Assembly (NCBI RefSeq): GCF_900186465.1
Contig: NZ_LT891958.1
Location: forward strand, 1-64,000
Source: Centipeda felix
Lineage (GTDB): Bacteria; Bacillota; Negativicutes; Selenomonadales; Selenomonadaceae
Reading direction: 5' to 3'
Length of the DNA: 64,000 bases
The position numbers were made by a program, and so were the translations under genes. The notes under the pieces are model-generated. The model made no database searches. It was given only the letters and a program-made list of their open reading frames with translations, and was not told the origin of the DNA. This document shows positions 1 through 8,984 of the stretch, in pieces. How positions within the stretch are numbered: position 1 is the first letter of the stretch; every line of letters begins with the position of its first letter.

Positions 1-320
1 ATAGAGGCCATCTTTCATCAGAGGAGGATGCCCTCCTCTGACTTCATTCGGTATTAGCATTCCTTTCGGAATGTTGTCCCCATCCTGTCGGCAGGTTGTC
101 TACGTGTTACTCACCCGTTTGCCACTAAATTAAAAAATTACCATTCAACCCTTCGACTTGGTGTTGCACTTGTTGAACGCGTGGTGCCCGCTCCGCGGTC
201 ACGACGCTTGGCTCCCATCTCATCGGAGAGCTCAATGATAATTTTTTAATTTCGTTCGACTTGCATGTGTTAAGCACGCCGCCAGCGTTCGTCCTGAGCC
301 AGGATCAAACTCTCCATAAA
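1..320 (-). rRNA. rrs: 16S ribosomal RNA, 5' portion (truncated by window start)
   Basis: Read on the minus strand this is the start of a bacterial 16S gene. The universal 27F site AGAGTTTGATCCTGGCTCAG lies at about 294-313, followed by the conserved GACGAACGCTGGCGGCGTGC block. By alignment to the E. coli numbering the mature 5' end should fall near 320. Only about the first 320 nt are present, covering V1 and part of V2; the rest runs off the left edge. The V1-V2 stem with AT-rich arms is consistent with Selenomonas relatives, but this was judged by eye. Confidence 0.97.
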
Positions 321-546
321 AGACCGTAGTCTACCTGAGAGCCTGTTGGCTCAAAATGTCATTCTTGTAAAAGAATTGTGTTCGTTGACCGAAGGTGTGT
401 CCACCTTCACAACGATGTTGCATCTGGCTTGTTAGAGTTTCCTCTAACTTGTTTTGCATTGTGTAGTTTTCAGGGTACATCCTGCGCCGCTCTAGTGCTG
501 AGGCTTGCTTGCGCTCGCCCGCCGCTCTCATCGGCGCGACTGTCAT

Positions 547-575
547 AATATAACACACGTCACAACTCCCGTCAA
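547..575 (-). promoter_or_regulatory. rrn promoter (-35 TTGACG, 17 nt, -10 TATATT)
   Basis: On the minus strand TTGACG (570-575) is followed after 17 nt by TATATT (547-552), reading towards the 16S gene. The roughly 225 nt between this promoter and the 16S 5' end is leader RNA with no coding sequence. The thiamine operon upstream points the same way and ends at 620, with no clear terminator between it and this promoter. Confidence 0.7.
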
Positions 576-619
576 CCCCTCTTTTTCGTTTTTTTCGCTT
601 TTCGTCAAAAAAGATATGT

Positions 620-1807
620 CTACACTTTTACACACTTATTCAGCCCAACGGATATCGCGAACGTGATGAGGACCGTCGGCAGTGTGTATCCAATGGGCAA
701 ATCAACATCCATAAGCATCCGATAGATGAGGAATCCAACCAACCACGCGAACATGTTTCGCCAATCACACGCCTTGTTCTGAGCATCCGTTTTCAGAACG
801 AAGAACGCTCCGAGCAGAACAGCAACCATGGGGGCAAAAACAGATCCAATCATATACAAAAGCCCAGTAATGTCATCCATAGGAAAGAGAATTGCCGCCA
901 CTGTCCCAATTGTCGCCGCAAATACGGCCATCTGCTTCCCTTTTCCCTCGCCGTCTTGTCCCATAGCCGTCCGCACAGCTTCCGCAGAAATCCCGGCGGA
1001 AAAGGCGTCCAAGAATGCCGTTGTGACCGTGGAAAACACAATAATAAGAAGCCCTGCCGTGCCAAGCCCTGCGCGAACCATGATCTGTGCGATGTCACCG
1101 GCTCCCGCCAAAATTGCCGCGCCCATGCCAATCAAAAACATCCAGCTGCTGACGAGACCGTATACAAGCGTACTGACAAAAGCCGCCCTTGCCGGCTCTT
1201 CGGCGCCCCTTGTGTAATCGCCAACCACAGGCAGCCACGAAAGCGGCATGGAAACCGATAGTTCCAGCGCTGCTCCAAAGGAAATTATCTCGGACGAGAA
1301 AGGTGCCGTGCCGGTCTCCTCCATAATAACAATGCACATGATTACCGTCAGGATGAAGAGTGCCGTCATCGTGATGGTGTTCATCCTGCCTAATTGCGTG
1401 ACCCCCACCACAATCCACAGCACAATGAGTGCGCCTATCACTATGCACCAGACCCAGTTTCCTATCGGCCAGATGCCCGCGGCGGACAAGGCTCCGTCAT
1501 AAATCATAATGCCTGTCCAGCCCACAAGCTGCAATACGTTCAGTATCGCAAAAAACGCGCCGCCATAGCGGCCGTAAGCCATCTTCACCGCTTCCATGGC
1601 GCTTTTTCCACTTCTGGCACTGACCAGCCCGGTCAGGAAAAAAAGGACACCGCCAATCAGATGCCCCAGCACAATTGCTGTCATGCCTGCTTCCCATCCA
1701 AGTGGTGCCAGATAGGTCCCTGTCAAAATTTCCGCAATAGAGACGCCCGCACCGAACCAGAGCAAGCCATGTCCAAACAAATTACGCCTTTTTGCTTTCT
1801 CATTCAT
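620..1807 (-). CDS. cytX: Putative hydroxymethylpyrimidine transporter CytX (NCS1 family)
   Basis: This 395-residue polytopic membrane protein has about twelve hydrophobic segments. It shows the NCS1 purine/cytosine-permease type N-terminus (FGHGLLWFGAGVSIAEILTG) and a conserved LSWLPVVGDYTR loop near residue 190. CytX proteins are the NCS1 members found in thiamine operons and are predicted to import HMP. Here it is the last gene of a thiM-thiE-thiD-cytX operon behind a TPP riboswitch, which supports that role. The gap to thiD is only 3 nt. Substrate is inferred from family and context. Confidence 0.85.
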   Translation of the reverse strand: MNEKAKRRNLFGHGLLWFGAGVSIAEILTGTYLAPLGWEAGMTAIVLGHLIGGVLFFLTGLVSARSGKSAMEAVKMAYGRYGGAFFAILNVLQLVGWTGIMIYDGALSAAGIWPIGNWVWCIVIGALIVLWIVVGVTQLGRMNTITMTALFILTVIMCIVIMEETGTAPFSSEIISFGAALELSVSMPLSWLPVVGDYTRGAEEPARAAFVSTLVYGLVSSWMFLIGMGAAILAGAGDIAQIMVRAGLGTAGLLIIVFSTVTTAFLDAFSAGISAEAVRTAMGQDGEGKGKQMAVFAATIGTVAAILFPMDDITGLLYMIGSVFAPMVAVLLGAFFVLKTDAQNKACDWRNMFAWLVGFLIYRMLMDVDLPIGYTLPTVLITFAISVGLNKCVKV

Positions 1808-1810
1808 CCT

Positions 1811-2614
1811 TTACATCCCCTCTGCAAACCTGCCTTGCAAGTCAAATGCGTGATTCATGGGACCAGAGCCCCTTCCGAGGTCAAGCATAGCTGCCAAGGC
1901 TCCGGAAACATATTCCTTTGCCCGACCTACGGATTCATGCAGGTCAAAGCCCTTGGCGAGGTTTGCGGCAATCGCGCTGGATAGTGTGCAGCCCGTACCG
2001 TGCGTGTTGTGTGTGTCGATTCTTCTTCCCTGAAACCACGTAACCGTCCCTCGCTCATAAAGGAGGTCGTTGGCATCATTGTGACTGTGCCCTCCCTTTA
2101 CGAGAACACTGCAGCCAAAGGTCTTTGCTATGGATGCGGCAGCCTCACGCATATCCGCTTCCGTTGTGATCGCAAGCCCGCTAAGAACCTCTGCCTCCGG
2201 AATGTTCGGCGTAATCACCTCGGCAAGCGGAATCAAAAGATCCGTCAATGTCTCCACCGCCTTCTCCTCAATCAGTCTTGCCCCGCTGGTGGCAACCATG
2301 ACCGGATCCAGCACGATGTGCTCCGCCGCATAACGGGTTAGGCGATCTGCAATGATGCGGATCAGCGCCCCATCAGATACCATGCCGATTTTCACTGCAT
2401 CCGGCCGAATATCTGAAAAAACGGCATCCAGCTCCTGCCCCAGAAACTCCGGGGAAACATTCAAAATGCTGCGCACACCGCATGTGTTCTGGGCGGTGAG
2501 TGCTGTCACGGCACTCATGCCAAACACACCGTTCATCGTCATTGTTTTGAGGTCGGCCTGAATGCCGGCTCCCCCGCTGGAATCACTTCCGGCGATGGTC
2601 AGTACAGTTTTCAT
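1811..2614 (-). CDS. thiD: Bifunctional hydroxymethylpyrimidine kinase/phosphomethylpyrimidine kinase
   Basis: The 267-residue protein has the ribokinase-like ThiD signature. It starts MKTVLTIAGSDSSGGAGIQADLKT, has VLDPVMVATSGARL in the middle, and carries the anion-hole/catalytic motif near residue 210 (THGTGCTLSSAIAANLAKG). It phosphorylates HMP to HMP-PP, the pyrimidine half of thiamine phosphate. Length is normal for the family. It lies 13 nt downstream of thiE and 3 nt upstream of cytX, so it is probably co-transcribed and controlled by the TPP riboswitch. Confidence 0.96.
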   Translation of the reverse strand: MKTVLTIAGSDSSGGAGIQADLKTMTMNGVFGMSAVTALTAQNTCGVRSILNVSPEFLGQELDAVFSDIRPDAVKIGMVSDGALIRIIADRLTRYAAEHIVLDPVMVATSGARLIEEKAVETLTDLLIPLAEVITPNIPEAEVLSGLAITTEADMREAAASIAKTFGCSVLVKGGHSHNDANDLLYERGTVTWFQGRRIDTHNTHGTGCTLSSAIAANLAKGFDLHESVGRAKEYVSGALAAMLDLGRGSGPMNHAFDLQGRFAEGM

Positions 2615-2627
2615 CCCGTTTTCCTCC

Positions 2628-3287
2628 CTATCTGCCCGTTGCTTCTTTTACCTTGTGCAGCAGGCGCTGCGCTGCAAGGCGGATATCCTCCTTGGCAAAG
2701 ATCGCTGAAATAACGGCGACGCCCGCAACACCGCTGCTGGCAAGCTGCATGACGTTTTCATCGTTGATGCCGCCGATTGCGACGACGGGAACTGCTGCTG
2801 CAGCGCATATTTCTTTCAGCGTTTCATAGCGAACGACCGCGGCATCCTCCTTGGAGTTGGTAGGAAATACAGCCCCCACCCCCAAGTAATCGGCACCGCA
2901 CGCTATGGCAATCCGCGCCTCCTTTACCGTCTGTACCGAGACGCCGAGAATTTTGTCCTTCCCTATGCGTTGTCTGGCTGCACCTGCCTCCATATCGCTC
3001 TGTCCCACGTGGACGCCATCGGCGTCGATCGCCATGGCCAGCTCCACATCATCATCAATCACAAAGGGCACACGATAACGCCGGCAAAGCAAGCGAAGCT
3101 CTCGTGCTTCTTGCAGCAAGGAAGCGCGGGGCATTGTCCCTGCGCTTTTCTCACGCAGCTGAAGGAATGTCACACCTCCTTGCAGCGCACGTTCTGCCGC
3201 ATCATACAGTCTTCCTCCATGCAGCCAGCGACGATCGGTCACCGCGTACAGGAGAAGGTCTTCTTTCCTCACAGCCATTTCATTCAT
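2628..3287 (-). CDS. thiE: Thiamine-phosphate synthase
   Basis: This 219-residue TIM-barrel protein joins HMP-PP and HET-P to give thiamine phosphate. Family motifs visible are FLQLREKSA near residue 40, VPFVIDDDVELA, DGVHVGQSDM, LGVSVQT, DYLGVGAVFPTNSKED (phosphate/pyrimidine loop) and VVAIGGI. It sits between thiM and thiD in the TPP-regulated operon. No thiC or thiazole-synthesis gene is present in the window, so the operon as seen is a salvage route. Confidence 0.96.
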   Translation of the reverse strand: MNEMAVRKEDLLLYAVTDRRWLHGGRLYDAAERALQGGVTFLQLREKSAGTMPRASLLQEARELRLLCRRYRVPFVIDDDVELAMAIDADGVHVGQSDMEAGAARQRIGKDKILGVSVQTVKEARIAIACGADYLGVGAVFPTNSKEDAAVVRYETLKEICAAAAVPVVAIGGINDENVMQLASSGVAGVAVISAIFAKEDIRLAAQRLLHKVKEATGR

Positions 3288-3347
3288 CTTCTTTCCTGTC
3301 GTCCCTGCTCGTTTCGCATGGAGCCTTCGTCTGCACGCGCTGCCGTA

Positions 3348-4169
3348 TCATCGGATTTCGATCCTTTCTCCTCGATGCATACGCTCCGCTGTTATATGAT
3401 AGAGCGCGTCGATGATTCGATTCCGATATGTGGCGTTTCCATCACCTTCTGTCATATACTCCATCGCAATCTCGCCGGCGAGTCCCATCGCAGCAACAGC
3501 GGCAGCCGCAGCCGCTAAGGCATGACCGGGATTTGCCGCCAAAAAGGCAGTCATCACGCCGGAGAGCTGACAGCCCGTTCCCGTAATGGTGCTCATTTCC
3601 TTGCGCCCATTGCGGATGACATAGCAAGCATCTGCGTCAGCGACCAAATCAATGGCACCGGTAATGGCGATAACGCTCCCGCAAGATTTGGCACACGTCT
3701 TTGCAAATACGATCATATCCGCCAGATTCGCCTCAGTGACCGCATCCGCTGCATCTGCGTCCACCCCCTTTGTCGTCGTACTGCCAAGACATAGTGCCTT
3801 GATCTCCGATATGTTGCCGCGAATGACCGTAAAGTGCAGTTCCTCTATAAGGCTAGCCGCCGTCTCAGTGCGCAGTTTAGATGCGCCCGCGCCTACCGGA
3901 TCCAAAAGCAGTGCATGCCCTAACTCCATGGCGCGCTTTCCGGCCAGATGCATCGACCGAATGGACTGCTGGTGGAGTGTGCCGATATTGATGTTCAGCC
4001 CGTCACAAATTTGTGTGATATCGGCGGCTTCCTCCGGCTCATCCGACATGATGGGGCTTGCACCAACCGCCAGAACGGCATTCGCCACATCATTTGCGGT
4101 CACATAGTTGGTGATGTTATGCACGAGCGGTGCATTCTCTCTTACATTGTCCAAATAGCTTTCCAGCAT
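3348..4169 (-). CDS. thiM: Hydroxyethylthiazole kinase
   Basis: A 273-residue ThiM: it phosphorylates hydroxyethylthiazole for thiamine salvage. Motifs are LVHNITNYVTANDVANA, the DEPEEAADI loop, LLDPVGAGAS and TGTGCQLSGV with the catalytic cysteine. The frame is open further upstream (to 4226), but the ATG at 4169 has AGGAGG 8 nt before it and matches where the family usually begins (MLESYLDNVREN). It is the first gene after the TPP riboswitch and terminator. Confidence 0.94.
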   Translation of the reverse strand: MLESYLDNVRENAPLVHNITNYVTANDVANAVLAVGASPIMSDEPEEAADITQICDGLNINIGTLHQQSIRSMHLAGKRAMELGHALLLDPVGAGASKLRTETAASLIEELHFTVIRGNISEIKALCLGSTTTKGVDADAADAVTEANLADMIVFAKTCAKSCGSVIAITGAIDLVADADACYVIRNGRKEMSTITGTGCQLSGVMTAFLAANPGHALAAAAAAVAAMGLAGEIAMEYMTEGDGNATYRNRIIDALYHITAERMHRGERIEIR

Positions 4170-4251
4170 GACTGCTTCCTCCTGCTGCATCATTTTCCCA
4201 ACCCGTTCCGTCCGAATCACACACAAGCCGCCTCATGCAGCTTGCCTGCAC

Positions 4252-4290
4252 AAAAAGAGCGCCACCCAAAATGAAATGGATGACGCTCGA
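4252..4290 (-). terminator. Rho-independent terminator forming the TPP riboswitch expression platform
   Basis: On the minus strand GAGCGTCATCC pairs with GGTGGCGCTC across an A/T-rich loop and is followed by TTTTT. It lies between the TPP aptamer and thiM, where a ligand-controlled terminator is expected. Transcription probably stops here when TPP is bound. The antiterminator pairing was not worked out. Confidence 0.8.
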
Positions 4291-4309
4291 ATGCGCTTAA
4301 AAGTAAAGG

Positions 4310-4395
4310 CCTATTTCCCTACGTTGGCATTATCCAAATCAGGTTATGGGTCAGGATCGAATCCACTCTCAGCCTTTCGGCTCCCCTTGTATTTT
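4310..4395 (-). promoter_or_regulatory. TPP (thi-box) riboswitch aptamer
   Basis: The minus strand carries the thi-box consensus in order: ACAAGGGGAGCC, then GGCTGAGAGT, a variable arm, GACCC, AACCTGATTTGGATAATGCC, and GTAGGGAA. These are the conserved pyrimidine- and pyrophosphate-binding helices of the THI element. It controls the thiM-thiE-thiD-cytX operon through the terminator just downstream. Confidence 0.97.
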
Positions 4396-4396
4396 T

Positions 4397-4425
4397 ATTA
4401 TAGTTCTTCTCCTATGAGGTGTCAA
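4397..4425 (-). promoter_or_regulatory. Promoter of the thi operon (TTGACA-17-TATAAT)
   Basis: Minus-strand TTGACA (4420-4425), a 17-nt spacer and TATAAT (4397-4402) form a consensus sigma-70 promoter. Transcription would start within a few nucleotides of the TPP aptamer. Confidence 0.9.
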
Positions 4426-4442
4426 CCTAGGAAATCATTGTT

Positions 4443-5003
4443 CTATGCCTCATAGACGAAATTCAATTCACTGCGCTCCGCGAGGAGCGGCGCGGCGGCG
4501 TCCTTCTCCGAAAGGACGGTCGGTGTGAGCGGCCATGCAATACCGATCGTGGGATCGTCCCATCGAATGTTGCCGTCACAGTCCGGTGCATAGAGATTAT
4601 CTGCCTTATACTGCACCTCCACATCGTCGGTCAGCGTGATAAAGCCATGGGCAAAGCCGCGCGGAATGAAGAGCTGCCGATAGTTCTCCGCAGAGAGTTC
4701 TGCTCCTACCCACTGCGCATAGGTCGGCGAATTGCGGCGGATGTCAACGGCAACGTCGAAGATCACACCGCGCGAGGCGCGCAGGAGTTTCGCTTGTGCC
4801 ATGGGATTCAGCTGATAGTGCAGGCCGCGCAGCGTCCCCTTCTGTGCCGAAAAGGAGTGATTGTCCTGTACGAATGCGGCGTGAATCCCCGCATCCTCCA
4901 TTTTTTTTGCCGACCAGCTCTCCATAAACCAGCCGCGTGCGTCGCCAAACACCTGCGGCTCTATGATCATAACCCCGGGCAGTGCTGTTTCAATGACGTT
5001 CAT
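4443..5003 (-). CDS. rfbC: dTDP-4-dehydrorhamnose 3,5-epimerase
   Basis: The 186-residue protein belongs to the RmlC cupin epimerases. It shows the typical N-terminus (MNVIETALPGVMIIEPQVFGDARGWFMES), the catalytic region FVQDNHSFSAQKGTLRGLHYQ, FDVAVDIRRNSPTYAQWVG and FIPRGFAHGFITL. It epimerises dTDP-4-keto-6-deoxyglucose at C3 and C5 for dTDP-L-rhamnose. It follows rfbA by 8 nt; rfbB and rfbD are not in the window. Confidence 0.96.
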   Translation of the reverse strand: MNVIETALPGVMIIEPQVFGDARGWFMESWSAKKMEDAGIHAAFVQDNHSFSAQKGTLRGLHYQLNPMAQAKLLRASRGVIFDVAVDIRRNSPTYAQWVGAELSAENYRQLFIPRGFAHGFITLTDDVEVQYKADNLYAPDCDGNIRWDDPTIGIAWPLTPTVLSEKDAAAPLLAERSELNFVYEA

Positions 5004-5011
5004 GCTATCCC

Positions 5012-5887
5012 CTACATTTCATCCACGATGCGTTTCAGATACACGCCGTATTCGTTCTTTGCCAGCGGCTCTGCAAGGTGGAGCACCTGCTCGGCATCGA
5101 TATAGCCCATGCGGTAGGCGATCTCCTCGATGCAGGCGATCTTCAGTCCCTGCCGCGCCTGGATGGTCTGGACAAAGGCCGCTGCCGACAGGAGGGACTC
5201 ATGCGTACCCGTATCCAGCCATGCATAACCGCGCCGCAGCCGCTCCACACGGAGTTTCTTTGCCGTAAGATAGGCGATATTCACATCGGTGATCTCGAGT
5301 TCCCCGCGTGCCGACGGGCGTACTGCGCGCGCAATGTCGACAATGTCATGGTCATAGAAGTAAAGTCCTGTCACAGCGTAGTTGGACTTCGGCTGCTTTG
5401 GTTTTTCCTCAAGTGAGAGTGCGCTGCCGTCCGCGTCGAAGGAGACGACGCCGTACCGCTCGGGATCGGACACGTAGTAGGCGAAAACGGTCGCGCCCGT
5501 GTCGTGCTGTACCACCTGCTGCAGCACCTGCGCAAAATCCGAGCCGTAGAAGATATTGTCCCCCAGCACGAGCGCACATCCCTCGCCGCCGATAAAGTCT
5601 GCACCGATGAGAAATGCCTGTGCCAGTCCGTCAGGACTCGGCTGTACAGCGTACGAGATGGCAATACCGAGCTGACTTCCGTCACCGAGGAGGCTCTGAT
5701 AGAGCTCACTGTCGCTCGGCGTCGTGATGATGAGGATGTCCCGTATGCCTGCAAGCATGAGCGTGCTCAGCGGATAGTAGATCATCGGCTTGTCATAGAT
5801 CGGCATGAGCTGCTTCGATACGACCTTCGTCAGCGGATAGAGACGCGTCCCCGAGCCGCCCGCCAGGATAATTCCCTTTCTGATCAT
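5012..5887 (-). CDS. rfbA: Glucose-1-phosphate thymidylyltransferase
   Basis: This 291-residue RmlA nucleotidyltransferase makes dTDP-glucose, the first step to dTDP-rhamnose. The N-terminal [20 protein letters not shown] motif binds nucleotide. Other family blocks are [47 protein letters not shown] and [12 protein letters not shown]. Length is standard. It is upstream of rfbC in a two-gene unit and probably serves cell-surface polysaccharide synthesis. Confidence 0.97.
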   Translation of the reverse strand: MIRKGIILAGGSGTRLYPLTKVVSKQLMPIYDKPMIYYPLSTLMLAGIRDILIITTPSDSELYQSLLGDGSQLGIAISYAVQPSPDGLAQAFLIGADFIGGEGCALVLGDNIFYGSDFAQVLQQVVQHDTGATVFAYYVSDPERYGVVSFDADGSALSLEEKPKQPKSNYAVTGLYFYDHDIVDIARAVRPSARGELEITDVNIAYLTAKKLRVERLRRGYAWLDTGTHESLLSAAAFVQTIQARQGLKIACIEEIAYRMGYIDAEQVLHLAEPLAKNEYGVYLKRIVDEM

Positions 5888-5955
5888 TCCGTCACCTCTT
5901 CAAAAAGATTCATGATGCTCTAATTCGACAATGCAGGCAGATTTCCTTCATAAAA

Positions 5956-5997
5956 AATAAGGCACGCAGAAAGCGAATCCTTCTGCATGCCTTTGAT
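5956..5997 (-). terminator. Terminator downstream of the DUF819 gene
   Basis: Minus-strand AAAGGCATGCAGAA and TTCTGCGTGCCTT form a stem with a 9-nt loop, followed by ATTTTTTATG. It lies just beyond the DUF819 stop codon and upstream of rfbA. Confidence 0.75.
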
Positions 5998-6011
5998 CAA
6001 TGATACGAGAT

Positions 6012-7178
6012 TTACCCCGCAAACATTTCCATAATATGCGCAACGAGAATGCCGAACGGTGTACCAATCACGTAGCCCATCAGCGCCATGAGGATGCCGA
6101 CGGGAACGAGCGAGCCGGAGTAGGTGCCGGCAAGCACAGGTGCGGACGCCGTCCCGCCGATATTGGCGAGCGAGGCAACACATGCCGTGAACATATCGAG
6201 GCGGAAAAGCCGCGCGAGGAAGAACATGAGCACAAAATGAACGCCGAGGATGATGAACCCGGTCAAAATCCAATACGGCGCGTCGCCCAGTTCCAGCAAA
6301 GAGGCGCGCGATGCGAGGAGGGCAATCACGGAGTAGAGGAGAACATTCGAGATCTCTGCTGAGCCCGCCACACGTCCAAGCGGCGAAACAGCGCCGATCA
6401 GACCAAGCACTGTGATAAAGAGGATTGTCCACGTCGCCTTGTCAAAGAACGGCACAGCGGCATTGAGTATCTTTCCGACGTTCGCACCGACAGCCGAGAC
6501 GACAAGAGCCGCACCAAGCAGGAGGATAATGCTCTGGAATGTGATCTTCCCCGTGTTCAGTTTTGCATCTTCCTCAAGGCTGCGCGAGACAGCATCGAGC
6601 TGTGTCGTGTCTGCCTTGTTCCAGACGTTGAATCGCGATGCGAGCGTGATCAGCCAGAGCAGGAACATGACCCAGATGGAGTAGTCGATAGAGTCCACCA
6701 CGAGGGCATAGCCCATATCCGCCTCCGACACGCCGAGCGCCGCCTGCACCGCGACCATGTTGCCGGAACCTCCAAGCCATGAGCCGCAGAGCGCGCCGAG
6801 CGCCATCCACGAATCGGAGCCGATCAGCCCCTTCATCACGAGAAAGGCGACGATGAAACCGATCATGATTGTGAGTGATGCAGAGAAGAATCCGAGCAGC
6901 ATCCGCGGGCCGAGCTTCAGTACCTTGCGGATATCGCAGCGCAGCAGCATGGTAAAGACCATCGCGTACGTCAGCGAGTTCTTCAGTGCGCCGTAGGCGG
7001 GCTTGGTCGCTGCCATATCCCATGTGCCGAAGGTGCAGAGCAGCATGGAAATGAGGTAGACGAGAACGACAGCGGGAAGATAGCGGAACAGCGCCCAGCC
7101 GGTCCCCTTCTCAAGCGTTACCAGCCCGCCTGCGAGGAGGATGAGCACGGCAACATAGGTAAATCCATCCGTAATCAT
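6012..7178 (-). CDS. DUF819-family polytopic membrane protein
   Basis: This 388-residue protein has about ten to eleven membrane segments and matches the DUF819 (YjcL-like) pattern. That includes the glycine-rich CGSWLGGSGNMVAVQAALG segment near residue 135 and the repeat-like ANIGGTASAPVLAGTY near residue 335. The two motifs resemble each other, which suggests an inverted-repeat transporter fold. It is divergent from the dipeptide epimerase gene, so a transport role linked to cell-wall dipeptides is a reasonable inference, but no substrate is known. Confidence 0.8.
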   Translation of the reverse strand: MITDGFTYVAVLILLAGGLVTLEKGTGWALFRYLPAVVLVYLISMLLCTFGTWDMAATKPAYGALKNSLTYAMVFTMLLRCDIRKVLKLGPRMLLGFFSASLTIMIGFIVAFLVMKGLIGSDSWMALGALCGSWLGGSGNMVAVQAALGVSEADMGYALVVDSIDYSIWVMFLLWLITLASRFNVWNKADTTQLDAVSRSLEEDAKLNTGKITFQSIILLLGAALVVSAVGANVGKILNAAVPFFDKATWTILFITVLGLIGAVSPLGRVAGSAEISNVLLYSVIALLASRASLLELGDAPYWILTGFIILGVHFVLMFFLARLFRLDMFTACVASLANIGGTASAPVLAGTYSGSLVPVGILMALMGYVIGTPFGILVAHIMEMFAG

Positions 7179-7213
7179 GACAATACACTCCTTCGATCAT
7201 AAACGACAATTCC

Positions 7214-7262
7214 TTGAAGAATTATGATTTCGATTATATAATAAATCCATAAAGAGATACAA
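7214..7262. promoter_or_regulatory. Overlapping divergent promoters sharing one -10 region
   Basis: Plus strand: TTGAAG (7214-7219), 17 nt, TATAAT (7237-7242), reading into the epimerase gene. Minus strand: TTGTAT (7257-7262), 18 nt, TATAAT (7233-7238), reading into the DUF819 gene. The two -10 boxes overlap in one TATATAATA stretch, so the promoters should exclude each other or be co-regulated. Confidence 0.6.
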
Positions 7263-7325
7263 TGGACTTCTTTCCTATAGCACTCTCTTTTATGAAAGAA
7301 TTCTGTATACAGAAGGAGAAATCTC

Positions 7326-8414
7326 ATGAAAATTACGAACGTCGAGCTGGGCATGCTTTCTGTCCCCCTGCGTGTTCCGTTCAAAACGGCACGGCGCCGC
7401 GTGGACAGCGTCGAGGATGTCATCGTTCTCATCCGCACCGATACGGGCGCAACGGGCTATGGCGAGGCACCGCCGACGGGCGTCGTGACGGGAGACACGA
7501 CGGGCGGCATCATCGACGCGATCCGCACGCACCTTGCCCCGATGCTGATCGGACGGGACGTAAACGAGTTCGAGGATCTCATCCGTAATGTGCAGACCGC
7601 GCTCATCCACAACACCTCGGCAAAGGCCGCTGTCGACATGGCACTCTACGATCTCTACGGGCAGCTCTGGAACATCCCCGTACACAAACTGCTCGGCGGA
7701 GCAAGGGACGGCATCGTGACCGACATCACGATCAGTGTCAATGCACCCGAGGAGATGGCACGCGACGCACGCGATGCCATCCGCCGCGGCTACGACACGC
7801 TCAAGATCAAGGTAGGAATTGATCCCTCGCTCGATGTCGCCCGACTCGTCGCCGTCCGCGATGCGGTCGGCAAGGACGTGCGCATCCGCATTGACGCCAA
7901 TCAGGCATGGCGTCCGCGCGAGGCCGTCCGCATCCTCGCCCAGATGGCCGAGAAAGGGCTCGATATTGAGCTGGTGGAGCAGCCCGTCGCCGCCGCCGAC
8001 ATTGACGGACTCGCCTACGTCACGCGCGAGAGCGACGTCCCCGTCCTCGCCGACGAGGCCGTCTTCTCCCCCTCCGATGCGCTGCGCATCATGCAGCTCC
8101 ACGCCGCTGACATGGTCAACATCAAACTCATGAAATGCGGCGGGCTTTACCCCGCGCAGCAGATCATCGCTGCTGCAGAGATCTACGGCATGGAGTGTAT
8201 GCTCGGCTGTATGCTCGAGGCAAAGATCTCCGTCAATGCCGCAGTGGCACTCGCCTGCGCCAAAAAAATCGTCACGCGCATTGACCTCGACGGTCCCGTG
8301 CTCTGCCGTGAGGATCCGATCGAGGGCGGTGCACAGTTCAACGAGAAGGACATCACTGCCTCTGCCGCACCGGGGCTTGGCATCAAGGGCGTTGCCGGAC
8401 TGAAGATGCTGTAA
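7326..8414 (+). CDS. L-Ala-D/L-Glu (dipeptide) epimerase, enolase superfamily
   Basis: The 362-residue protein has the muconate-lactonising branch layout: an N-terminal capping domain to about residue 125, then a TIM barrel. Catalytic residues are visible: KIKVG with Lys162, metal ligands Asp190 (RIDAN), Glu218 (LVEQP) and Asp243 (LADE), and Lys267 (NIKLMK). This two-lysine arrangement is typical of dipeptide epimerases that recycle murein L-Ala-D-Glu. It has an AGAAGGAGA ribosome binding site. It is followed after 9 nt by an unknown gene and is divergent from DUF819. Confidence 0.88.
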   Translation: MKITNVELGMLSVPLRVPFKTARRRVDSVEDVIVLIRTDTGATGYGEAPPTGVVTGDTTGGIIDAIRTHLAPMLIGRDVNEFEDLIRNVQTALIHNTSAKAAVDMALYDLYGQLWNIPVHKLLGGARDGIVTDITISVNAPEEMARDARDAIRRGYDTLKIKVGIDPSLDVARLVAVRDAVGKDVRIRIDANQAWRPREAVRILAQMAEKGLDIELVEQPVAAADIDGLAYVTRESDVPVLADEAVFSPSDALRIMQLHAADMVNIKLMKCGGLYPAQQIIAAAEIYGMECMLGCMLEAKISVNAAVALACAKKIVTRIDLDGPVLCREDPIEGGAQFNEKDITASAAPGLGIKGVAGLKML

Positions 8415-8423
8415 GGAGACCGC

Positions 8424-8984
8424 ATGAGTACATCGATCAATTTCGCCGTCGGTGAGCCATTCCCCCTGCCCATCCGTGCCGAAGCAGACGGCGGCATGTT
8501 TCAAGCGGATAAGAACGGCATGATGTTCCTGCTGCAGCTCTCGCGCACGGATGCCATTGCTGTGGAGGCATTTCGCACGGGCGAGATCGAGCTGGCACTC
8601 ACCGAGATGGACGGCATACTCTTTTTCCTCTATCGTATCGACGGCATCTTCAAGGATGGCTGGGGCGACGCACCGCTTTCCCTCGCCCTCGTCAAAGAGG
8701 AACTGATGCCGGACGAGGAGAGCCTCGCCGATCCGACCCTTCATCTCTATCTCGTCGATACGAAGCTCAAGCTGCTCCTCGCACAGAGAACGGCAAGCGT
8801 GCCCGAGGAGTTCGCGGACATCATCCGCCAAAATGTACGCGCACAAAAAAGTGCGCTGCTCTCGATGCTTGCCTTCCAAAAGAAAGTCGCTTCCGTATGG
8901 GCAAAGAAGTCTCCTGCGGACCTTCGTGCTGCGGCGGCAGCATCGTATACGCTGCCGATGACACTTAGCAGTATCGTTCATTAG
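8424..8984 (+). CDS. Hypothetical protein
   Basis: A 186-residue soluble protein that I do not recognise. It begins 9 nt after the epimerase stop, with GGAG before the ATG, so the two are probably one transcript. No signal peptide, membrane segment or catalytic motif is evident. The middle is rich in hydrophobic/acidic alternation (IELALTEMDGILFFLYRIDG) and the C-terminal third looks helical. The stop codon lies at the edge of the fold-back repeat starting at 8984. Confidence 0.75.
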   Translation: MSTSINFAVGEPFPLPIRAEADGGMFQADKNGMMFLLQLSRTDAIAVEAFRTGEIELALTEMDGILFFLYRIDGIFKDGWGDAPLSLALVKEELMPDEESLADPTLHLYLVDTKLKLLLAQRTASVPEEFADIIRQNVRAQKSALLSMLAFQKKVASVWAKKSPADLRAAAAASYTLPMTLSSIVH

